A DNA stretch of 64,000 nt, from NCBI GenBank assembly GCA_964651245.1, contig CAZYVI010000006.1, positions 124,001 through 188,000 on the forward strand. The letters run 5' to 3'. Both the position numbers and the translations under genes were made by a program. The stretch is from Avedoeria sp964651245 (GTDB taxonomy: Bacteria; Chloroflexota; Anaerolineae; Epilineales; Epilineaceae). Below the pieces are notes generated by a model. That model searched no databases, was not told the DNA's origin, and saw only the letters and a list, made by a program, of their open reading frames with translations. This document shows, in pieces, positions 53,255 through 61,076 of the stretch; position 1 is the first letter of the stretch, and every line of letters begins with the position of its first letter.

Positions 53255-54330
53255 GCCCTTGGCTGCGGCGGCTCGGCCCCGCCGATGCGCTCTGGCTGTG
53301 CCTGCCGATGGCGGTCGGATCGGCCGCGGCCCGGATCGACGACGGGCTCGTGTTCCTGCTGGCGGCCGCGGCCCTGGTGCCTCTGTCGCGGCTGTTCGGC
53401 CTGGCCTGCGCCGCGGCCGCCACGCGCGCCGGTGCGCGCGCCGGCGGCGTCGTGATGGCGACGCTCTCGTTCGGCCCCCAGCTGGTGCTCTGCACGCACG
53501 CCCTCGCTGCCGGCCGCCACGGCCTGGTGAAGTCGAGCATCACCGGCGCCCTGCTGGCGACGCTGCTGCTGGTCATGGGGCTGGCGTTCTTCGCCGGCGG
53601 CCTGCGCCACCGCCGCCAGTACTTCAACCGCGAGCAGGCGGAACTGTCGGCGACGATGATGGTGCTGTCGATCATCGCCCTGGCGGTGCCGGCGCTCTAC
53701 GGCACCTTCGTGCCCAGCGTCCGCAACAGCGGCCCCGTCGAGAGCCTCAGCGAGGCCGTGGCGGCGACGATGCTCGTCGTCTACGCCCTGGCGCTGTACT
53801 TCGCGCTGTACTGGGACGCCGAGTCCTCGAGCCTGGCCCGCCCGTCCGAGTCGGCGCCGGCGTGGTCGTTGCGGCAAGCGCTCGGCCTGCTGGCGGTGGC
53901 TTTCACGGGGCTGGTGTGGATGGGACGGTTGTTCGTCGACCGCGTCGACGTCGTCGAGGCCTCCTACGGCGTCTCGGAGACCTTCATCGGCTTGGTGATC
54001 GTGCCGTTGGCGACGAACGTCGCCAGCCACCTCGAGGGCGTCGAGATGGCGTGGCGGAACCGCACCGACGCCAGCCTGGCGGTCACGCTCGGCGCGGGCA
54101 TCCACATCGCGCTGTTCATGGCGCCGCTGCTGGTGTTCGTGTCGCTGCTGCTGGGCCAGCCGATGGACCTCATCTTCGCGCCGCTGGAGCTCGTGGCGCT
54201 GGCCGCCGCGTGCGGGATCGCCACCCTGGTGGCCCACGACGGGGCATCGCACTGGCTCGAGGGCGTGCTGTTGATCGCCGTGTACGCCATCCTGGCGATG
54301 GCCTTCTGGTGGGTGCCGGCGGTCGGCTGA
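53251..54330 (+). CDS. CAX/CaCA-like membrane protein lacking the usual transport glutamates
   Basis: 359 residues with ~10-11 transmembrane helices arranged as two repeats, and the overall match to CAX-type Ca2+/H+ antiporters (SSITGALLATLLLVMGLAFFAGG, the AELSATMMVLSIIALAVPA stretch, SETFIGLVIVPLATNVASHLEGV). In classical CAX each repeat has GNxxE; here I align them with SFGPQ near residue 72 and TNVASH near 253, so Glu becomes Gln and Ser. Loss of both Glu would be expected to alter or abolish Ca2+/H+ exchange. The alignment is from memory. Coupled by 4-nt overlap to the lipid kinase gene. Confidence 0.72.
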   Translation: MSPWLRRLGPADALWLCLPMAVGSAAARIDDGLVFLLAAAALVPLSRLFGLACAAAATRAGARAGGVVMATLSFGPQLVLCTHALAAGRHGLVKSSITGALLATLLLVMGLAFFAGGLRHRRQYFNREQAELSATMMVLSIIALAVPALYGTFVPSVRNSGPVESLSEAVAATMLVVYALALYFALYWDAESSSLARPSESAPAWSLRQALGLLAVAFTGLVWMGRLFVDRVDVVEASYGVSETFIGLVIVPLATNVASHLEGVEMAWRNRTDASLAVTLGAGIHIALFMAPLLVFVSLLLGQPMDLIFAPLELVALAAACGIATLVAHDGASHWLEGVLLIAVYAILAMAFWWVPAVG

Positions 54331-54391
54331 CGGGCGCGGCCGGGCGGCCCGGACGCCCGTCCGGGCCGCCGGGCGCGACCGGCGCCGTCCG

Positions 54392-54421
54392 TTGACCGGG
54401 CGACGATGCCTCGGCTAGAAT
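54392..54421 (+). promoter_or_regulatory. Promoter of secG
   Basis: TTGACC (54392-54397), 18 nt, TAGAAT (54416-54421). Predicted start near 54428, ~44-nt leader with GGAGG before the ATG. Confidence 0.7.
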
Positions 54422-54471
54422 GGCGCTCTTGCCCGAGCGGGGCCGCGGCGCGGCACCGCGTGGAGGTCGAC

Positions 54472-54696
54472 ATGGGATTGACGGACTACATCAAGATCGG
54501 GCTCATCGTCGTCTCGACGTGCCTGGTCGGCTTGGTGATGCTCCAGGCGCGCAACGGCGGGCTGGGCGACATGTTCGGCGGTGAGAACCTGTACCGCACG
54601 CGGCGAGGGGTCGAGAAGACGGTCTTCGACATGACGATCGCCTTCTCCGCCATCTTCCTGCTGCTGGCGTTCCTCTCCGTCTACTACAGTAGCTGA
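54472..54696 (+). CDS. secG: Preprotein translocase subunit SecG
   Basis: 74 residues, small accessory subunit of the SecYEG protein channel. Two transmembrane helices: DYIKIGLIVVSTCLVGLVMLQ (5-25) with the conserved Gln at its end, and VFDMTIAFSAIFLLLAFLSVYY (51-72). Between them is the Gly-rich SecG loop NGGLGDMFGGENLYRTRRG and EK. GGAGG lies 5 nt before the ATG at 54472; an upstream in-frame ATG would add Arg-rich residues. Followed 3 nt later by the solute-binding protein. Confidence 0.9.
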   Translation: MGLTDYIKIGLIVVSTCLVGLVMLQARNGGLGDMFGGENLYRTRRGVEKTVFDMTIAFSAIFLLLAFLSVYYSS

Positions 54697-54699
54697 GCC

Positions 54700-56361
54700 T
54701 TGCTCCGAAACCTGCGCTGGCAGATCGCGCTCGCCGCCGCAGGCGTAGCGCTGATCGGGCTGGTGCTGCTGTTCGTCTCGAACCGCGCCTTCGAGGATCG
54801 TCCAGCGCGCGGCGGGACGGTCGTCGAGGCCGTCGTCGGCCGACCGGCCACGCTCAACCCGCTGTTGGCCACGAGCGACGTCGAGATCGACGTGGCGCGG
54901 CTGCTCTTCAGCGGCCTGACCCGCGCCGACTCCGACGGCCGCATCCGGCCCGACCTCGCGTCGGAGTGGACGATCAGCGCCGACGGGCGCGTCTACACGT
55001 TCCGGCTGCGCGACGCCGTGTGGCACGACGGCACCCAGGTCACCAGCGACGACGTCGTCCTGACCGCCCGGCTGGCGCGCGACGACGCGGTGCCGACGAC
55101 GAAGAACCCGCTGGCCGCCGCGTGGCGCCAGGCCGAGGTGGCCGCGGTCGACGCCAAGACCGTGCGGATCACGCTGCCCGAGCCGTTCGCGCCCTTCCTG
55201 TCGGCGACCACGCTCGGGCTCGTCCCGGCCCACATCTTCGCACCGGTTCCCGCCGGCGAGATCGGCCGGCACGAGGCCTCCGTGCTGGCGCCCGTCGGGA
55301 CCGGCGCCTGGCGGCTCGACGTCCCGGGCGGCCTCGATCAGGACCAGATCCGCTTGGTTCGCTTCGATCGTCACTGGGCGGTCACGGAGCGCCAGCCGTA
55401 TCTCGACGGGCTGACGCTGCGGTTTTACGACAGCCAGGCCGCGGCGCTCGAAGCCCTGGGTCGTCGCGAGGTGCAGCTCATGGGCGGCGTCACACCCGAC
55501 GCCCTGTCGCTGCTGGGCGACGAGGTTCGGCAGCTGAACGCCGTCAGCGGCGACTACACGCTGATCTACCTGAACCCGAGCAAGGTCCTGTTCAACGAGG
55601 CGCCGGTGCGGCGGGCGCTGGGCCTCGCCGTCGACCGCACCGCGATCATCCAGGGCGTGCTGCGCGGTCAAGGGGCCGTGGCGAAGAGCCCGATCCCGCC
55701 GGGATCGTGGGCCTACGACCCGGCGGTGCCGGCGCCGCTGTTCGATCCGACGACGGCCGACGCGCTGCTGACCGAGGCGGGCTGGGTCGACGCCGACGGC
55801 GACGGGACGCGCGACCGGGACGGACGACCGCTGCGGTTCGCCCTCGACGTGTACGCCGGCGACACCGAGCTCCTGGCGGTTGCCGGACGGATCCGCGACG
55901 ACTGGCAGGCGATCGGCGTGGCCGTCGACGTCCGGCCGCTCGGGCAGTCCGCGATCGTCCAGTCGCTGACCGCGCGGAGCTACGAGGCGGCCCTCTACGG
56001 GGTGCACACCCTCATGGACGCCGACCCCGACCCGTATCCGCTGTGGCACAGCGCGCAGGCCGAGAGCGGCCTGAACTTCGCCGACCTCGCCGACGCCCAG
56101 ATCGACCAGCTGCTCGTCGGCGTGCGACAGGTGCCCCCCGACGACGTCGACGATCGCCGCCGGCTCTATGGCGCATTCCAGGCCCGCTTCGCCGAGCTGC
56201 AGCCGGCACTCCTGCTCTACCACCCCGTCTACACGATGGCCGTCGTCGATCCCAACCTCGGCGGCGTCCAGCTGCCCGCGTTCCTGGCCGAGCCGGCCGA
56301 TCGCCACTTCACGAGCCGCGACTGGTTCGTCCGCACCGAGCGCATCTTTTTCGGCCGCTGA
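54700..56361 (+). CDS. Peptide-type ABC transporter solute-binding protein (SBP_bac_5), membrane-anchored
   Basis: 553 residues. An N-terminal transmembrane helix (IALAAAGVALIGLVLLFVS) acts as an uncleaved anchor; there is no lipobox Cys. The SBP_bac_5 fold follows: VGRPATLNPLLA, DSDGRIRPDLASEWTIS, YTFRLRDAVWHDGTQVTSDDV (the family signature), FNEAPVRRALGLAVDRTAII and NFADLADAQIDQLL. No permease or ATPase genes are adjacent. The start is TTG 54700, 3 nt after secG, with only weak ribosome-binding sequence; translational coupling to secG is likely. The ligand is probably a peptide or similar. Confidence 0.88.
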   Translation: MLRNLRWQIALAAAGVALIGLVLLFVSNRAFEDRPARGGTVVEAVVGRPATLNPLLATSDVEIDVARLLFSGLTRADSDGRIRPDLASEWTISADGRVYTFRLRDAVWHDGTQVTSDDVVLTARLARDDAVPTTKNPLAAAWRQAEVAAVDAKTVRITLPEPFAPFLSATTLGLVPAHIFAPVPAGEIGRHEASVLAPVGTGAWRLDVPGGLDQDQIRLVRFDRHWAVTERQPYLDGLTLRFYDSQAAALEALGRREVQLMGGVTPDALSLLGDEVRQLNAVSGDYTLIYLNPSKVLFNEAPVRRALGLAVDRTAIIQGVLRGQGAVAKSPIPPGSWAYDPAVPAPLFDPTTADALLTEAGWVDADGDGTRDRDGRPLRFALDVYAGDTELLAVAGRIRDDWQAIGVAVDVRPLGQSAIVQSLTARSYEAALYGVHTLMDADPDPYPLWHSAQAESGLNFADLADAQIDQLLVGVRQVPPDDVDDRRRLYGAFQARFAELQPALLLYHPVYTMAVVDPNLGGVQLPAFLAEPADRHFTSRDWFVRTERIFFGR

Positions 56362-56384
56362 GGCCGACCGCCGCGGGCGCTGAC

Positions 56385-56414
56385 TTGACGTCGCCGCGCC
56401 CCGCCGGCTATCGT
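56385..56414 (+). promoter_or_regulatory. Promoter of the DivIC/FtsB-like gene
   Basis: TTGACG (56385-56390), 18 nt, TATCGT (56409-56414). Predicted start near 56421; GAGGAG precedes the ATG at 56468. Confidence 0.62.
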
Positions 56415-56467
56415 GCCCGACGCGCGCGCCCGCTTGGGCGGCGTGACGCTGTCGCGCGAGGAGACCG

Positions 56468-56890
56468 ATGGTCACTCCCACCGTCCCACCGCCGTCGCCG
56501 AGCGCATCCGCTGCCGGACCGGCGGGGCGCGTCGGGTCGAGCGGGGCCGGTCGTCGCCGGGTGCTGTCGCTGGCGGTGTTGGCGCTGCTGTCGGTCTACA
56601 CCGTGCGGCTGGCCCGCCAGATCGCCGTGGCCCAGCGGGCCGAGGTGGACCGCGATCGGTTGAGCGCGAACGTCGGCGCCATCGAGACCGAGGTCGCGGC
56701 GCTGCAGACCGAGACGGCGTTCGCGCAGAGCGACGCCTACGTCGAGCGCTGGGCGCGCGAGGACCAGGGCTGGGCCCGCCCGGGCGACCAGACCGTCCGC
56801 ATCGTCGAGGCCACGCCGGGCGCGGCACCGGCCGCCACCCCAGCCGCGCCCGGCGTCCTCGAGCGGTTGTGGGGCTGGCTGCGCCGCTGA
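56468..56890 (+). CDS. Septum formation initiator, DivIC/FtsB-like
   Basis: 140 residues. A cytoplasmic Pro/Ser/Ala-rich N-terminus (~33), one transmembrane helix (LSLAVLALLSVYTVRLA), then a coiled-coil (AQRAEVDRDRLSANVGAIETEV) and the DivIC-type motif YVERWAREDQGWARPGDQTV, followed by a Pro/Ala tail. DivIC/FtsB proteins form a complex with FtsL/DivIB in the divisome and couple septal wall synthesis. GAGGAG lies 4 nt before the ATG. Ends 7 bp before the convergent LysM gene. Confidence 0.84.
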   Translation: MVTPTVPPPSPSASAAGPAGRVGSSGAGRRRVLSLAVLALLSVYTVRLARQIAVAQRAEVDRDRLSANVGAIETEVAALQTETAFAQSDAYVERWAREDQGWARPGDQTVRIVEATPGAAPAATPAAPGVLERLWGWLRR

Positions 56891-56897
56891 CGACGTC

Positions 56898-58076
56898 CTA
56901 GTGGGTCGCCGGCGTGGGCGTCGTGCCCTCGCCGACCGTCCAGGTGAACGTGCTCCAGACGGGATCGGCGGACAGGATCGTCCACTCCGCCGACGCCAGC
57001 AGGCCGTCGTCCGCCCGGCCGACGGCCACCGACCAAGCCAGCCGCCGCGAGGCGCCGAGCGCCGGGCGGAACCGGGCCGGGATCCGCACCGCCGTCGCGC
57101 CGCCGCGCACCGGCACCTCGACCGCCTCGGCGTCGTCGGCATCGGCGTCGCGCAGCAGGACGACGTAGCCCACGCCCGGCGGCAGCGGGCCGATCGACGA
57201 CCACCGCAGGATCGGGGCGTCGCCGACGACGAGGGTCTCGGGCAGCGGCGACAGCATGAGGGGTACCTCGTAGCTGGCCGGTTCGGCCAGCACGGGCTCC
57301 GGCAGCGCGGCCTGGCCGGCGTCGGATCCCGGTTGGCCGCCCGCCAGCCCGCCCGGCAGCGGCGTCGCCGTCACCACCACGGCGGTTTGGACAACGATCG
57401 GCTGACCGACCTGCAGGATCGCCTCGGCGTCGCCCAGGTCGTTGGCCGCCACGAGGTCGTCGACGGACACGTCGTAGGCCGCGGCCAGCGTCGACAGCGT
57501 GTCGGCCGCGGCGACCGTGACCGACACCGCCTCGACGACGACGACGGTCGGTTGGGCCGCCGCCATCGCCACCGCCGCCGCCAGTGACGCGGCCGGCGTG
57601 GTCGAGGTCACCGGCGCGGCCGCCAGGGCGGTCGGGGCGTCCGCGCCGTCCGCGGCGGCGGGCGGGGCGCCGCCGGCCTGGGGGATCCGGATCACCTGCC
57701 CGATGGACAGCCGGTCCAACGTGAGATCCCCGGCGTTCGCGGCCAAGATGTCCTCGACCGTCGTGTCGTGCTCGGCGGCCAAGTTCCACAGCGTGTCGCC
57801 GGACTGGATCGTGTGCTCGATCGCTGCCGGGACGACGGACGCCGTGGTGGGCGCGGCCGCCACGGTCGTCGGCGTCATCGGGACTGCTGCCGCCAGCGGC
57901 GCCGCCGTCGGCGACGGCTCGGCCGTGGACGCCTGGCGGACGATTGCCGCCGGGGCCGGTAGGCTCGCCGGCCCGGAGGACCGCCAGACCCAGATCGCGC
58001 CGAGGATCGCCACGATGCCCACGAGCGCCGCCGCGCTCTCGACGACGACACCGCGGGGCGACAGGCGCCACGGCAC
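56898..58076 (-). CDS. LysM-domain membrane protein (standard-start form; frame extends upstream)
   Basis: 392 residues from GTG 58076. One transmembrane helix near the N-terminus (AAALVGIVAILGAIWVW), then a Thr/Pro/Ala-rich linker. Two LysM repeats that bind peptidoglycan: HTIQSGDTLWNLAAEHDTTV with SIGQVIRIPQ, and VTVAAADTLSTLAAAYDVSV with QVGQPIVV. The C-terminal ~130 residues are a beta-rich domain (LRWSSIGPLPPGVGYVVLLR, RLAWSVAV) as seen in other envelope proteins. The same frame continues open upstream of the GTG and encodes a zinc ribbon (58077-58172), so the true protein is likely longer (424 residues). Confidence 0.85.
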   Translation of the reverse strand: MPWRLSPRGVVVESAAALVGIVAILGAIWVWRSSGPASLPAPAAIVRQASTAEPSPTAAPLAAAVPMTPTTVAAAPTTASVVPAAIEHTIQSGDTLWNLAAEHDTTVEDILAANAGDLTLDRLSIGQVIRIPQAGGAPPAAADGADAPTALAAAPVTSTTPAASLAAAVAMAAAQPTVVVVEAVSVTVAAADTLSTLAAAYDVSVDDLVAANDLGDAEAILQVGQPIVVQTAVVVTATPLPGGLAGGQPGSDAGQAALPEPVLAEPASYEVPLMLSPLPETLVVGDAPILRWSSIGPLPPGVGYVVLLRDADADDAEAVEVPVRGGATAVRIPARFRPALGASRRLAWSVAVGRADDGLLASAEWTILSADPVWSTFTWTVGEGTTPTPATH

Positions 58077-58172
58077 GCGGGCCCCACAGACCGAACAGTG
58101 GCGCTCGCCGCCGAGCAGCGACGAGCCGCAACCACTGCAACGCCGCGCCGGGCGGCGACTCCAACCGTCGAT
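58077..58172 (-). other. In-frame N-terminal zinc-ribbon extension of the LysM protein, ATC start candidate
   Basis: The 32 codons upstream of GTG 58076 are open and encode two CxxC knuckles (CSGC at 12-15 and CSVC at 26-29 of the extended protein), a zinc ribbon joined directly to the membrane helix. No ATG, GTG or TTG exists in frame before the upstream stop (58211-58209). AGGAG lies 8 nt before an ATC at 58172-58170, which would be the start. Either a rare ATC start or a base change in an ATG. Confidence 0.6.
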
Positions 58173-58302
58173 GGAACGAACTCCTGGTGCGCTGGATGGC
58201 GGCGCCGCCTAGCGGCCGTGCCGCGCGCCCTGACGAGCCGGGAAAGGCTAGCACACCTCGTCGGGCCGCCGCAAGGCCGCCCGGCGGGCCGACGCCCCGC
58301 CG

Positions 58303-59472
58303 TCAGCCGGCGGTGAAACGGCTGGCGGCGCGCACGAGCGCGGCCGTGACCACCGGCTGGCGGAACACGACCTCAAGTTCGTCGGACAGCCACGCCCATC
58401 GCTCGACGATCGTCTGGCGGCGCTGCCGGACCGCCTCGAGGTCCGGCACGGCCGCCGCGAGCTCGATCCGCAGCGCCTCGAGGGCGCTGATCAGCTCGGC
58501 GCGCTCCGGCTGCGGCACCGACAGCTGGCGGTTCACGAGCACCTGGAGGCCGGTGAACACCTCGTCGAGCGTTGCCTCCGCGCCCGCACCCGGCGCGGCG
58601 CCGCCGCCGGCCGACGCCGACTGCATCGACTGACCCATCATCTGCGCCAGGATCGCCCCCATGCCGGCGCCGGCTCCCAGGCCGAGGCCGGCCGCGGCGG
58701 CGTCGCCGGCGCCGCCCCCGCCGCCGGCGCCGAGCATGCGCGCCGCCTTGAACTTCATGTAGGCGTCCATGTCGCCGATCGCGCCCATGGCTGCCCGCTC
58801 GTCGATCGCCTTCTGGGTCTCCTCGGTGGCCGAGATGTTCGTGATGTAGATCTGCTTGAGGGCCACACCGGCCGACTCGAACGCCTCGCGCAGCCGCGCG
58901 GCGAGCCCGGCGGCCAGCTCGTCGTACTTGGCGGGCAGGTCGAACAGGCCGATCCGGCTCTCACCCAGGAGGTCGGACAACCGCGCCACGACGATGCCCC
59001 GCAGGTAGCCCAGGATGTCGCCGGTGGTGTAGAGGCCCTGCCCACCGACGATCTTGCCCACGAACAGCCCGGCGTCGTCGATCTCGACGGCCATGGTGCC
59101 GAACGCGCGCAAGCGGGCGACGCCGAGGTCGGGATCGCGCAGCGCGACGGGCTGCGCCGTGCCCCACTTCAAGTCGAGGAACGCCCGGTGCGAGACGAAG
59201 TACACCTCGGTCCGGAACGGGCTCTTGCCGCCGAACGGCAGGCCCATGAGCTTGGTGAGCAGCGGGATGTTTTCGGTCGACAGCGTGTACCGGCCTGCGC
59301 CGAACGTGTCCTGCGCCTGGCCGTTGTGGAAGAACACCGCCGACTGGAACTCGCGCACGACGAGCTGCGAGCCGAACCGGAACTCGCCCGAGCCCCACTC
59401 CGGGACGCGGTGGACCATCTCGTTCGCACCCGGGTTGTCCCACTCGATCAAATCCAGAATCGCCACCTTCAT
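58303..59472 (-). CDS. SPFH-domain (band 7-like, YdjI-type) protein
   Basis: 389 residues. The N-terminal half is an SPFH domain of the YdjI type (AILDLIEWDNPGANEMVHRVP, LVVREFQSAVFFHNGQAQDTFGAGRYTL, GKSPFRTEVYFVSHRAFLDLKWGT). A helical region with QKAIDERAAMGAIGDMDAYMKFKAARML and a Gly/Ala-rich linker follow, then a helical C-terminus. There is no transmembrane helix or zinc ribbon. SPFH proteins form membrane-associated oligomers; in Bacillus YdjI acts in membrane stress. GGAGG abuts the ATG (0 nt), so the GTG two codons on (59466, spacing 6) may be the real start. Last gene of its operon. Confidence 0.85.
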   Translation of the reverse strand: MKVAILDLIEWDNPGANEMVHRVPEWGSGEFRFGSQLVVREFQSAVFFHNGQAQDTFGAGRYTLSTENIPLLTKLMGLPFGGKSPFRTEVYFVSHRAFLDLKWGTAQPVALRDPDLGVARLRAFGTMAVEIDDAGLFVGKIVGGQGLYTTGDILGYLRGIVVARLSDLLGESRIGLFDLPAKYDELAAGLAARLREAFESAGVALKQIYITNISATEETQKAIDERAAMGAIGDMDAYMKFKAARMLGAGGGGGAGDAAAAGLGLGAGAGMGAILAQMMGQSMQSASAGGGAAPGAGAEATLDEVFTGLQVLVNRQLSVPQPERAELISALEALRIELAAAVPDLEAVRQRRQTIVERWAWLSDELEVVFRQPVVTAALVRAASRFTAG

Positions 59473-59511
59473 CCTCCGTTCAACAGGTCGTGGTCCAAGC
59501 GCGTGGCCGCA

Positions 59512-60429
59512 TCACGGTGCGACTGGAGCGCCACGCCACGCGGCCGGTCGGCCGTCGACCTCGGCGAGCCAGAGCCATCCGCCGCCGTCGCCCACGAACA
59601 GCCGCCGCGGCCGCGCCACCCACCGCCGTCCCATCGGCCCGCGCGCGATCCCCGTCCCGTCGTCGCCCCAGGCGCTGCGAAACGTGTCGTCGGCCAGCTC
59701 GATGACCTCGGGCGGCGGCCACTGGGGCACGGTTGCGGCGGCCGCCTCGAACGCCAGCCGGCCACCTCCGGAATCCTCCCACAGCACCAGCCCGTCGTCC
59801 AACGCCGCCGCGACGTCGCCGCGGGTGAACCGGACCACCTCGCGGATCCGCGACGGCCGGCCCTCCACCGTCAGCGCGTCGCCCGGCAGCCGATGCCCGA
59901 GGCCCTCGTCGCTGGGCGGCGGCGACCAGCGCGCGGCGGCGAGGGCCGCCCGCCGCGCGTCGACCTGGGCCGCGGCGTCCCCGAGGCCGTCCGCGAGGGC
60001 CGCCACCATGTCCGGCCCGTCACCACCGTCGGCGCGCAGCGCCACGTCCCGCAGCGACGCGGCGATGCGGCGATCCATGTCCGCCAGCCACGCCGCCGCC
60101 CCGGCCGGCAGCAGGGCGGCGTCCAGCCACGCCCCCAGCGGCTGCGGCGTCGACAGGCGGTCCACCAGCCGGCCGAGCCGGCCGTGCATCACCTCGAGCT
60201 GCGCCACCTCGCCCAGCCGGCCGGCGTCGGCCGCCTCCGACTGCGCCCGGCCGATGCGGTCACGGGCGGCGCGCGCGGCGGCGACGAGCGCGGCGCGCGC
60301 CGCCCGCTCGGCGGCGGCGCGGCCCGCCTTGGCCGCGTAGGCCTCCGCCGTCGACGGCGTCGCCTCCGTGCGCGCGTCGGGGGGCGGCAGCGCGGCGCGC
60401 TCGGCCGGCGCGTCCGGCCACGGCGTCAC
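59512..60429 (-). CDS. Uncharacterised protein of the SPFH operon
   Basis: 305 residues, Ala/Arg-rich, no signal peptide or transmembrane segment. A long helical, probably coiled-coil stretch (~20-75; EAYAAKAGRAAAERAARAAL, then DRLSTPQPLGAWLDAALLP) is followed by a C-terminal part with beta-like character (RIREVVRFTRGDVAAALDDGLVLWEDSG, GRRWVARPRRLFVGDGGGWLWL). I do not recognise a family. GTG start overlaps the upstream zinc-ribbon gene by 4 nt (GTGA) and the stop lies 39 nt before the SPFH gene, so it belongs to the same operon and probably the same complex. Confidence 0.75.
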   Translation of the reverse strand: MTPWPDAPAERAALPPPDARTEATPSTAEAYAAKAGRAAAERAARAALVAAARAARDRIGRAQSEAADAGRLGEVAQLEVMHGRLGRLVDRLSTPQPLGAWLDAALLPAGAAAWLADMDRRIAASLRDVALRADGGDGPDMVAALADGLGDAAAQVDARRAALAAARWSPPPSDEGLGHRLPGDALTVEGRPSRIREVVRFTRGDVAAALDDGLVLWEDSGGGRLAFEAAAATVPQWPPPEVIELADDTFRSAWGDDGTGIARGPMGRRWVARPRRLFVGDGGGWLWLAEVDGRPAAWRGAPVAP

Positions 60430-61076
60430 CGCGCAGCTCCGGTCGCGGGGTCGTCGCTGGGCGCGAACTCGACCGCATCGGCAACGGCGGCGTCGGTCGG
60501 CGGCAGGGCCGAGGCGGCGTCCGGCGGCGTGACGCCGCGGACCGTGGCGACCCCCTCGCCGATCGACTGGAAGATCTCGGTGCCACAGTACGGGCACTGC
60601 AGCACGCCGCGCCCGGCGATCTCGATCGTCCCACCGCAGTTCGGGCACGGCTGGACGCCGGCGGCGGCCTCGCGGGCGTAGAGCATGCCCTCTTGCCAGT
60701 TCACGTAGCCCGAGAACAAGCCGCGACCGACGGCGTCGAGCAGGATCGCCCGCACCTCGTCGCGCGGCGCCTCGAGCGTCGTGATCGCCTCGCCGATCGA
60801 CACCTTGCCCTTCGTCAGGACCAGGTTGAGCAGGGTGCGCGTCTTGGCCTGGCGCGCCGCGGTGGCGGCGTCGAGCCGGCCGCGCGCCAGCAGCAGCGCC
60901 GAGATGGCCGCCAACGGCGCGACGACCAGCACGGCCACCAGCCAGCCGAGGGCGAAGCCGCCGCTGCTGATCGAGCCGTCGTCGCGGGCGCCGTACAGCC
61001 AGCCCAGCTGCGCGATGAACAAGGCGATCGCCACGACGCCGACGACGATGCCGACGACCCGGGTATTGCGCATCAT
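60426..61076 (-). CDS. Membrane protein with C-terminal zinc ribbon
   Basis: 216 residues. Two N-terminal transmembrane helices (VVGIVVGVVAIALFIAQLGW; FALGWLVAVLVVAPLAAISALLL). A soluble part looks winged-helix-like (TRTLLNLVLTKGKVSIGEAI) and a zinc ribbon follows (CPNCGG near 144, CPYCG near 162). It ends in an acidic tail. ATG 61076 overlaps the DUF2207 stop by 4 nt; a second ATG follows directly. Its link with DUF2207 and SPFH proteins suggests an envelope assembly. Confidence 0.8.
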   Translation of the reverse strand: MMRNTRVVGIVVGVVAIALFIAQLGWLYGARDDGSISSGGFALGWLVAVLVVAPLAAISALLLARGRLDAATAARQAKTRTLLNLVLTKGKVSIGEAITTLEAPRDEVRAILLDAVGRGLFSGYVNWQEGMLYAREAAAGVQPCPNCGGTIEIAGRGVLQCPYCGTEIFQSIGEGVATVRGVTPPDAASALPPTDAAVADAVEFAPSDDPATGAAR

